This document shows positions 55,081 through 64,000 of a DNA stretch of 64,000 nt, piece after piece. The translations under genes and the position numbers were made by a program. The DNA comes from Phytohabitans maris (GTDB taxonomy: Bacteria; Actinomycetota; Actinomycetes; Mycobacteriales; Micromonosporaceae), in assembly GCF_031085175.1 (NCBI RefSeq), contig NZ_JAVHUY010000035.1, positions 41,001-105,000 on the forward strand, given 5' to 3'. Each line of letters opens with the position of its first letter. Positions within the stretch are counted from its first letter, which is position 1. Under the pieces are notes generated by a model. That model searched no databases, was not told where the DNA came from, and saw only the letters and a list, made by a program, of their open reading frames with translations.

Positions 55081-55325
55081 CAGGACTGGTCGATGGTGGC
55101 GAGCGTCTCCTGGAGTGTGGAGTGCGCGGCCTCGTACTCGGCGATCTGGTCGCGGGGCGGCAGGTCCGCCGCGTTCGCGAGGGCCTGGATGACCGCGTCC
55201 ACAGCGGGGTGGCCCGAACCGCCACCCTCCACTGTGGCCTCCGAGGCGGGCTCCACAGTGGGCGGTGACACCGGCCGGAAGGGCCCCGGCGCCGGCGGGC
55301 GGTACGGTCCCGGTACCGGATGCAT
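55080..55325 (-). CDS. Small conserved-context protein of unknown function
   Basis: 81 residues, ATG 55325 sharing one base with the upstream stop (TGATG) and one with tlyA downstream. The first ~38 residues are Pro-rich and disordered; residues ~40-81 form an amphipathic helical segment (AVDAVIQALANAADLPPRDQ). No signal peptide or membrane segment. I do not recognise the family. Its tight coupling to tlyA argues that it is a real gene. Confidence 0.75.
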   Translation of the reverse strand: MHPVPGPYRPPAPGPFRPVSPPTVEPASEATVEGGGSGHPAVDAVIQALANAADLPPRDQIAEYEAAHSTLQETLATIDQS

Positions 55326-55960
55326 CAGGCGCCCTCACCCGCGGGCGGCGACGCCTTCTTGACGGCGGCCTTGCGCGGCGTGGCCGTCTTCTTCGCCGCG
55401 GTCTTGCGCGGCGCGGCGGCCTTCGCCGGCGTGTCGGCCGGCTCCGCGGCGGCCGGCGGCTCGGCCTTCTTCGCCACCGTCTTGCGCGCCACGGCCTTCT
55501 TGACCGGCGCGGTGGCCGCCGGCGGCGGAGCGTCCGCCGCCTTCTTGGCCACGGTCTTCTTCGCCACCGTCTTCTTGGCGATGGTCTTCTTGGCGACCGG
55601 CGCGGCAGCGGCGGCGACCGGTGCGCCGTCGGTGGCCGGTGCGCCCGTCCCGGCGGCGGCGCGGGCCTGCCGCAGCTCCTCTTCCAGGTCGCGCACCCGC
55701 GCGGTCAGGTCGGCGACCTCGTCGGCGGTCGCCAGCCCCACCCTGCCGAGCGTGCGGTCCACTTCGAACCGGACCAGTTTGGACAGCGCCTCACGGTTGG
55801 CCAGGCTGGTGGAGACCAGGTCCTCCGCGAGCCCCTGGAGCTGCGCCGCGGTCACCCCACCCTTGCCGACGAGCTTCTTGGCGACCTTCTGCGCCTTCTT
55901 CCGGGACGCCTCGGTGAGCCCCAGGGCAAGCTCGAGGTACGCCCGCCACGCATCCTGCAT
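55325..55960 (-). CDS. Phasin-like protein with a histone-H1-like Lys/Ala tail
   Basis: About 211 residues from ATG 55960 (GGAAGGA upstream); 13 further codons are open. Residues 1-105 are helical and resemble the polyhydroxyalkanoate-granule phasin/PhaF fold (LELALGLTEASRKKAQKVAK, DLTARVRDLEEELRQAR coiled coil). Residues ~125-211 consist of KKTVAKK, APRKT, KKA repeats typical of histone-H1-like DNA-binding tails. A protein joining storage granules to the nucleoid is the family model. It heads the tlyA-nadK-recN run. Confidence 0.82.
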   Translation of the reverse strand: MQDAWRAYLELALGLTEASRKKAQKVAKKLVGKGGVTAAQLQGLAEDLVSTSLANREALSKLVRFEVDRTLGRVGLATADEVADLTARVRDLEEELRQARAAAGTGAPATDGAPVAAAAAPVAKKTIAKKTVAKKTVAKKAADAPPPAATAPVKKAVARKTVAKKAEPPAAAEPADTPAKAAAPRKTAAKKTATPRKAAVKKASPPAGEGA

Positions 55961-56074
55961 TACGACATCCTTCCACCTGCGCCTCATGTTCAACCCCATA
56001 CGCTACCGGGCGGTCACGCCACCTCCGTGAGGTACGGTGCGGTGAGCTGGTGTGGTGTCGATCGGAGGTTTGGT

Positions 56075-56413
56075 GTGGCCACCGTGCAGGAGTGCCGGCA
56101 GGCGTTGGACGATCTGGCCAAGCGCCTTGCCGCCAACGCGGAGGACGCCCGCAAGCGGATCAACCTCGACCGTACGCTCGCCTGCCGCATCACCGACCTC
56201 GGCGCCGCCTTCCACGGGCGGCTCAGCGGCGGCCAGCTGCTCGACATCGACGAGGGCGACGACCCGTCCGCCAAGATCGCACTCAGCACCACGAGTGACG
56301 ACCTGGTCGCGCTGGTCCGCGGCGAGCTCGACTTCGCCCGCGCGCTCGGCGCCCGGCGGGTGTCGATCAGCGCCAGCCCGTTCGACCTGCTGAAGCTCCG
56401 CAAGCTCCTCTAG
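56075..56413 (+). CDS. SCP2-like sterol-binding-fold protein
   Basis: 112 residues from GTG 56075 with GGAGG at good spacing; the frame is open upstream across the antisense of the phasin gene. Sequence pattern: TVQECRQALDDLAKRLAAN, an RITDLGAAFHGRLSGGQLLD segment and a C-terminal FDLLKLRKLL helix, characteristic of small actinobacterial SCP2-domain proteins. These bind lipids or act as accessory domains. It is alone on this strand, between two minus-strand operons, and ends at a stem-loop. Confidence 0.82.
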   Translation: MATVQECRQALDDLAKRLAANAEDARKRINLDRTLACRITDLGAAFHGRLSGGQLLDIDEGDDPSAKIALSTTSDDLVALVRGELDFARALGARRVSISASPFDLLKLRKLL

Positions 56414-56421
56414 GCTTTCCT

Positions 56422-56475
56422 GTGATCAAAGCTCCCTTCATGCCGTTCTAACGACGTGAGGGGAGCTTTGATCAC
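56422..56475. terminator. Bidirectional terminator-like stem-loop, family member 2
   Basis: GTGATCAAAGCTCCC (56422 on) pairs with GGGAGCTTTGATCAC (to 56475); inner pairs include G-U wobbles and the loop is TTCTAA. It separates the convergent SCP2-like and HAD genes. It is related to 39938-39983 in core and loop. Confidence 0.8.
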
Positions 56476-56486
56476 CGACCCGGCCG

Positions 56487-57485
56487 TCAGGCCAGGCCGA
56501 GCGCGTGCAGCGCGTCCCGCGCGGCGGTCGAGTGCGGCGCGACCTCGGTGGCGGCCCCGCCCGACCAGGCCAGCCCGCAGAGCAGCCGCAGCGCGTCGAT
56601 CGCGGTACCGTCGCCGGCCAGCCGCACCCCGCCGCCGTCCTCCAGCCGCCAGCCCTCGACCTCGTCCGGCGGCACCGTGGCGGCACCGGCCACCTCGAAG
56701 AGCCCGCCCAGGTCCGCCGCCACGTACGTCGGCCGCCGCTGCTCCGGCGCCGCGAGCAGGTCCGCCGGCCCGCTCACGCCGGTGAGCACCAGCAGGCTGT
56801 CCATGCCCGCCAGCACCGCGCCCTCGATGTCGGTGTCCAGCCGGTCCCCCACCACGAGGGCACGCTGGGCGCCGACCCGCCGCGCGGCGGTCGCGAAGAG
56901 CTCCGGCTCCGGCTTGCCCACCACCAGGTCAGGGTCCCGCCCGAGCGCGGTGCGCAGCGCCGCCACCAGCGAACCGTTTCCCGGTAACGGCCCGCGCGGG
57001 CTGGGCAGCGTACGGTCGGTGTTCGTCGCCACCCACTGCGCGCCGCCCTGGATCGCCAGGGCCGCCTCGGCCAGGTCGGCCCAGCCCACCCGCGGCCCGT
57101 ACCCCTGCACCACCGCCGCCGGCCGCTCCTGCGCCAGCGCCACCGGCTCCAGCCCCGCCTCGCGCACCTCCGCGCGCAGCGCCTCCGCGCCGACGACCAA
57201 GACCTTCGACCCGGGCGGCAGCCGCCGCGCCAGCGCCGCCGCCGACGCGCCGGCCGACGTGATCACCTCGCCAGCATCAGCGGGTACGCCGAGGCCGTTC
57301 AGCAGGTCGGCGACCTCACCCGCGCGGCGTGAGGCGTTGTTCGTCGCGTACGCCAGCGGCACACCCGCCCGATGCAGCTCGCCGATGGCCTCGACCGCAC
57401 CCGGGATGGGCCGGTCGATCAGGTAGACCACGCCGTCCAGATCAAAGATCACCAGGTCGTACGCGTCGACCAGCCGCTCGCTCAC
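56487..57485 (-). CDS. HAD-superfamily sugar-phosphatase (NagD/PGP-like)
   Basis: 332 residues from GTG 57485, overlapping the preceding stop (GTGA). HAD motif [12 protein letters not shown], motif [11 protein letters not shown], the NagD-type cap domain, motif [13 protein letters not shown] and motif [17 protein letters not shown]-terminal ~80-residue extension is found in actinobacterial members. It dephosphorylates small phosphate esters such as p-nitrophenyl phosphate or glycerol phosphate; the physiological substrate is unknown. Probably co-transcribed with the upstream RG-rich protein. Confidence 0.9.
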   Translation of the reverse strand: MSERLVDAYDLVIFDLDGVVYLIDRPIPGAVEAIGELHRAGVPLAYATNNASRRAGEVADLLNGLGVPADAGEVITSAGASAAALARRLPPGSKVLVVGAEALRAEVREAGLEPVALAQERPAAVVQGYGPRVGWADLAEAALAIQGGAQWVATNTDRTLPSPRGPLPGNGSLVAALRTALGRDPDLVVGKPEPELFATAARRVGAQRALVVGDRLDTDIEGAVLAGMDSLLVLTGVSGPADLLAAPEQRRPTYVAADLGGLFEVAGAATVPPDEVEGWRLEDGGGVRLAGDGTAIDALRLLCGLAWSGGAATEVAPHSTAARDALHALGLA

Positions 57486-60400
57486 GCCTTGGCCCCGGCT
57501 CCGCCGTCCTCGCCAGCGCCGCCGCCCCGGGCGGTCGCGTCCTCTTCGCCGGCCTCGCCGCGCTGGTCGCCGGCCACACTGTCCTTGCCCTCGGCGTTCT
57601 CGCTGCCCTTGCCGTCACCGGCCTGGCCGCCCTTGTCCTCGCCGAGCGCGCTGTCCTTGCCCTCGCCGGCCTCGCTGCCCTTCTCCTCGCCTGGCTCGCG
57701 ACTGAGGTCGTCGAGGTCGTCGGGCTCGTCCTCAGCGTGGCGGGCGGCCGGCTCGCTGTCGAAGTCGTCCTCGTCGTCTCCGTCGTCGAGGTCGTCCCGG
57801 TCGTCTTCGTCGTCGAACCCGGCGTCCGGCCGGCCGTCGAAGGTGCCCTCCGCGTCCTCGAAACCGTCCTCATCCTCGTCGTCGTCCTCGCCGTCGAAGC
57901 CGTCCTCGCCGTCGAAGCCGTCCTCGCCGTCGAAGCCGTCCTCGTCGTCGTAGCCGGCGGCCGGCTCGTCGTCGTAGGACTCCTCGTCGTCCTCGTCCGG
58001 GGCGTCGCCGCGCCGGGCTTCGCCGCCCTCGGCGCCGTCGCCGCCCTCGTCACCGTCCCGCGCCGCGAACTCGTCCTCTTCCAGGTCGGTCTTCTCGTCG
58101 CCGCTCAGGACCACGCCGTCGAGCTCGAGCAGGCGTTCGGCCGCGTCGGTGGTGGACTCGGGGTCGGCGTCGGCCGCCCGCGCGAACCACTCCCGCGCCT
58201 CCTCGCGCCGCCCCACCGCGAGCAGCGCGTCCGCGTAGGCGTACCGCAGGCGTGCCGCCCACGGCTCGCTGGCGTCACCGGCCAGCTCGCGCACCTGCAG
58301 CATCGCCACGGCCGCGTCCTTCTGCCCCATGTCGCCGCGCGCGCCAGCGGCCACGATGAGCAGCTCGATCGCCTCGGCGGGCTCCAGCGCGCCCTTGTCG
58401 GCGGCCCGGTAGATGTCGACCGCCCGCTCCGGCCGCCCCAGCGCCCGCTCGCAGTCGGCGAGCACCGCGACGTGGGTCTGCTTGCCGCTCATCCGGTGGT
58501 ACGTGCGCAGCTCGGCGATCGCCGTCTGCCACTGCCCCGCGGCGTACGCGGCGAGGCCCACCGCCTCCCGCACCACCGCGATCCGGGACGCGAGGCGGCG
58601 CGCGGCCAGCGCATGCGCCATCGCCTCCTCGGGGTCCTCGTCGATCAGCTGGCCGGCCGCGACGAGGTGCCGGGCCACGCTGTCGGCCACCGGCCGCGCC
58701 AGCGACAGCAGCTCGGCACGCACCTCGCCGTCGAGGTCGCTCGCCTCGATGCCGTCGGGCACGATCGGTGCGGCCGCTCGGCCCCGGTCCTCGCCGGCGT
58801 CGGGCCGCTCGTAGCGCGACTCGTCCGCCCCGCCGGCACCCTCGGCGGCCCGCTCCCGGTCGTCCCGGTAGCCGCCCCGCCCGTCGCGGTCGCGGTCCGA
58901 CCAGCGGTCGCCGCCGTCGCGGCGCCCCGGGCTCCGGTCTTCGAACGTCCGCCGCGGCGGCCGCCCTTCACCGCGCGGGCCGCGCCCACCGTCCCGGTCG
59001 CCGTAGCCACTGCGGTAACCCCGCTGCTCGTAGCCGCCCTCGCGGCGGCCACCCCGGTCGTCGCCGTCCCGCCGGAACCCGCCCTCGCGCGGGCCACGGT
59101 CGCCATAGCCACGGTTACGGTCGTCGCGACCGCCCTCGCGCGGGCCGCGATCGTCCCGCCCGCCAGCGAAGCCGCGCTCGCGGGGACCTCGGTCGTCACG
59201 GCCTCCCTGGAAACCACGTGCGCCCCGGTCACCGCCGAAGCCGCCGGCCGGCCGGCCGCGGTCGCCGCCCTCGCGCGGGCCGCGGTCGCCCTGGAAACCG
59301 CGCGGGCCGCGGTCGCCGCCGTCACGCGGGCCGCGATCACCCTGGAAACCGCGCGGGCCGCGATCGTCGCGCCCGCCGCCGAAACCGCCGCCACGGGAAC
59401 CGCGGTCGTCACGGCGACCGCCGAAGCCACCGCCGCGCGGGGCCCGGTCATCGCCGAAGCCGCCCTGGCGCGGGCCGCGATCACCCCGGAAGCCGCCGCC
59501 CCGGTCGTCCCGGTCGCCGGAGAAGCCGCGCGGGCCGCGGTCGTCACGGCGCGGGCCGCGGTCGCCCTGGAAGCCGCGGTCGTCGCGCCGGCCGGTGAAG
59601 CCGCCACGATCTCCACGATCTCCGCGCTCTCCCCGGTCGCGGGGGGTGCCGCGGTCGTCGCCGTCGCGGCCGTAGCCGCCGCTCACCCGCCGGTAGCCGC
59701 CGTCCTGGGAGCCCTGCTCGTCGCGCCGGTAGCCGCCGCGCCCTTCCCGGTCGCCGTAGCCGCCCCGGTATCCGCCGCCGCGCCCGCTGTCGCGGAAGTC
59801 CCGGTCGCGCGGGCCACGCCCGCCGTCGCGGAACTCGCCGTCACGACCGCCCGGGCCGCCCTGGCGGGAGAAGCCACCTCGGTCGCCGCGCGGGCCGCCG
59901 TAGCCACCCTCGCGCGGACCACGCCCGCCGAACCCGCCGTCACGACCGCCCCGGCCGAAGCCACCGCCGTCGCGGCCGCCCTCGCGCGGGCCACGGCCGC
60001 TGAAGCCGCCCTGGCGCGGGCCGCGGCCTTCGGCGAAGCCGCCGCCCTCCCGGCCACCCCGGAAGTCACCGTCGCGGGGTGCCCGGCCACCGCCGGCGAA
60101 CCCGCCCTCGCGCCGGCCGGAGGTGCCGCCGCGGAAGCTGCCCCGCGATCCCTCGCCGTATCCGCCGCGCGAGCTGCCCCGGAAGCCGCCGTCGCGACCG
60201 CCGGAACGCTGCCCGCGGCTGTCGCCGTCGCGGCGGTAGCCGCCCTCGCGGTCGCCGTAGCCGCGCCCGCGGTCGCCCGAGTCGCGGTAGCCCTCGCGCG
60301 GCCCGCCCCGGTAGCCACCGTCACGCGCCCCGCGCCCCGGGCGGTCGCCGGAGCGGCCCGCCTCGCGCGAGCCGCCGCTGTCCCGTCCATATCCTCGGTC

Positions 60401-60517
60401 GCGGCCGCCGTCCCGATCGCCGTAGCCGCGGTCGTTGCGCTCACCGCCGCGCCGGCCCCGACCCTCGTCGTCGCGGTCGCCGTCACGCGGTGCATCGCCG
60501 CGCGGTCCCTGGCTCAC
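57482..60517 (-). CDS. RGG-rich TPR protein with acidic tail, directly downstream of the rRNA operon
   Basis: 1,011 residues from GTG 60517, with GGGAGG at 60526-60531; the open frame continues into the 5S gene without coding sense. Residues 1 to ~585 are almost entirely Arg, Gly and Asp with short [14 protein letters not shown] repeats and no globular fold. Residues ~590-810 are TPR helices ([39 protein letters not shown]). Residues ~812-1011 are an acidic, Asp/Glu/Gly-rich tail with EDGFDG repeats. RGG boxes bind RNA and promote phase separation. The gene starts 21 nt after the 5S-distal terminator, so it may depend on read-through of the rRNA transcript. The HAD gene follows by overlap. 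Confidence 0.85.
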   Translation of the reverse strand: MSQGPRGDAPRDGDRDDEGRGRRGGERNDRGYGDRDGGRDRGYGRDSGGSREAGRSGDRPGRGARDGGYRGGPREGYRDSGDRGRGYGDREGGYRRDGDSRGQRSGGRDGGFRGSSRGGYGEGSRGSFRGGTSGRREGGFAGGGRAPRDGDFRGGREGGGFAEGRGPRQGGFSGRGPREGGRDGGGFGRGGRDGGFGGRGPREGGYGGPRGDRGGFSRQGGPGGRDGEFRDGGRGPRDRDFRDSGRGGGYRGGYGDREGRGGYRRDEQGSQDGGYRRVSGGYGRDGDDRGTPRDRGERGDRGDRGGFTGRRDDRGFQGDRGPRRDDRGPRGFSGDRDDRGGGFRGDRGPRQGGFGDDRAPRGGGFGGRRDDRGSRGGGFGGGRDDRGPRGFQGDRGPRDGGDRGPRGFQGDRGPREGGDRGRPAGGFGGDRGARGFQGGRDDRGPRERGFAGGRDDRGPREGGRDDRNRGYGDRGPREGGFRRDGDDRGGRREGGYEQRGYRSGYGDRDGGRGPRGEGRPPRRTFEDRSPGRRDGGDRWSDRDRDGRGGYRDDRERAAEGAGGADESRYERPDAGEDRGRAAAPIVPDGIEASDLDGEVRAELLSLARPVADSVARHLVAAGQLIDEDPEEAMAHALAARRLASRIAVVREAVGLAAYAAGQWQTAIAELRTYHRMSGKQTHVAVLADCERALGRPERAVDIYRAADKGALEPAEAIELLIVAAGARGDMGQKDAAVAMLQVRELAGDASEPWAARLRYAYADALLAVGRREEAREWFARAADADPESTTDAAERLLELDGVVLSGDEKTDLEEDEFAARDGDEGGDGAEGGEARRGDAPDEDDEESYDDEPAAGYDDEDGFDGEDGFDGEDGFDGEDDDEDEDGFEDAEGTFDGRPDAGFDDEDDRDDLDDGDDEDDFDSEPAARHAEDEPDDLDDLSREPGEEKGSEAGEGKDSALGEDKGGQAGDGKGSENAEGKDSVAGDQRGEAGEEDATARGGGAGEDGGAGAKA
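58960..60480 (-). repeat. Region of short degenerate repeats encoding RGG-type motifs
   Basis: About 1.5 kb of imperfect 9-24-bp repeats (for example plus-strand CCGCGCGGGCCGCGGTCGCC) encode RG-rich protein in the minus-strand frame. Long alternative frames on both strands are by-products of this composition. Copy-number slippage is likely. Confidence 0.8.
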
Positions 60518-60538
60518 GGATCCATCCTCCCAATAAGC

Positions 60539-60571
60539 AGTGAAGGCCACCCCGGCGGGGTGGCCTTCACT
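60539..60571 (-). terminator. Terminator hairpin after the rRNA operon
   Basis: AGTGAAGGCCACCCC (60539-60553) pairs perfectly with 60557-60571 through a 3-nt loop. It lies 8 bp after the 5S rRNA 3' end on the minus strand. No U-run follows; 21 nt further the RG-rich protein gene begins, so the hairpin also sits in that gene's leader and might act as an attenuator. Confidence 0.8.
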
Positions 60572-60579
60572 GTAAGAAG

Positions 60580-60696
60580 TCCGGCGGTGTCCTACTCTCC
60601 CACACCCTCCCGAGTGCAGTACCATCGGCGCTGGAAGGCTTAGCTTCCGGGTTCGGAATGTGACCGGGCGTTTCCCCTCCGCCATGACCGCCGTAA
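60580..60696 (-). rRNA. rrf: 5S ribosomal RNA
   Basis: 117 nt beginning TTACGGCGGTCATGGCGGAG on the minus strand, with central CCGAACCCGGAAGCTAAGCC and ending in ACACCGCCGGACTT. The two ends pair as in standard 5S rRNA. Ends are set by comparison with other actinobacterial 5S sequences. Confidence 0.95.
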
Positions 60697-60744
60697 CACT
60701 ATAAACCTATCAACCCCGCACCCGACCCCGAACCATCCGGGTGG

Positions 60745-60791
60745 CTGGTTGTTGGTTCAGATTCGCATAGTGGACGCGTAGCAGCTTTGTA
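60745..60791 (-). ncRNA. 23S rRNA processing stem, 3' side
   Basis: In the 23S-5S spacer GGTTGTTGGTTCAGATTCGC then ATAGTGGACGCG (plus strand) is complementary over most of its length to the sequence before the 23S 5' end at 63910-63957. In the precursor the two strands would form the RNase III-type stalk enclosing 23S rRNA. Confidence 0.7.
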
Positions 60792-63909
<3,118 letters not shown>

Positions 63910-64000
63910 ACAAAGATGCTCGCGTCCACTATGCAAATCTCAACAAACAACCAACCCACAACCCCACACCCCAACACCTCGCCACCACCGTGACCGGTAT
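63910..64000 (-). ncRNA. 16S-23S internal transcribed spacer (partial)
   Basis: The last 91 bp of the window are spacer upstream of 23S. It contains the 5' side of the 23S processing stem (ATTTGCATAGTGGACGCG on the minus strand) and an A/C-rich tract. No tRNA is visible in this part; the rest and the 16S gene lie outside. Confidence 0.8.

Noticed and set aside
57329..60643. A 1,104-residue plus-strand open frame opposite the RG-rich gene
   Set aside because: It is Val/Ala-rich low-complexity translation of the GC-rich repeats, has no ribosome site, and crosses the HAD start and 5S rRNA. The minus-strand frame has recognisable TPRs and a good start.

Overview
This is a high-GC actinobacterial chromosome segment, most likely from a Micromonosporaceae-type filamentous actinomycete. 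The evidence is the gene order (cmk-der, scpAB-parA-xerD-ald, pyrG, murJ, steAB, recN-nadK-tlyA), the many GTG starts, 4-bp stop/start overlaps, a SARP regulator and large intrinsically disordered extensions on housekeeping proteins. The window has an accessory left part (1-25 kb), a conserved core (25-60 kb) and most of an rRNA operon at the right end.

1-12.4 kb: the 3' part of a eutA-type gene and a FadR-class GntR regulator (+ strand) face a minus-strand catabolic block. That block encodes a complete dipeptide/oligopeptide ABC transporter (SBP, DppB, DppC, two ATPases), an alpha/beta hydrolase, an SDR, a beta-hydroxyacid-dehydrogenase-like protein and two polysaccharide-deacetylase-fold hydrolases. 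Near-identical palindromes with an ATGG-A-CCA core lie at both minus-strand promoters, and a half-site precedes the GntR gene, which suggests one small GntR regulon.

12.4-25 kb: debris of an oligopeptide ATPase and a LuxR-type domain; a ~1,710-residue secreted fibronectin-III/propeller protein; and a small secreted peptide with a 10-residue IWxDMS repeat. The peptide gene is divergent from a SARP-NB-ARC-TPR regulator, and three heptamers at exact 11-bp spacing lie between them. Next comes an eroded integration site: a prolyl oligopeptidase pseudogene, an istB scrap, a frameshifted tyrosine recombinase, and an integrase C-terminus beside tRNA-Pro(GGG).

25-60.5 kb: core genes, almost all on the minus strand, for ribosome biogenesis and modification (der, rluB, tlyA), nucleotide metabolism (cmk, pyrG, nadK), chromosome segregation (xerD, parA, scpA, scpB), envelope synthesis and division (murJ, MraY-like and GT4 glycosyltransferases, steA, steB) and repair (recN). 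A few + strand genes (DMT transporter, ROK kinase, F420-type oxidoreductase, TM2 protein, SCP2-like protein) are interspersed. Two intergenic regions (31.0-31.7 and 50.7-51.6 kb) share dispersed repeats, and the second is a nested inverted-repeat structure. Two similar stem-loops separate convergent genes.

60.5-64 kb: 5S and 23S rRNA on the minus strand with flanking processing stems; the 16S gene lies outside the window. A 1,011-residue Arg-Gly-rich/TPR/acidic protein gene starts 21 nt after the rRNA terminator hairpin, so it has almost no room for its own promoter.
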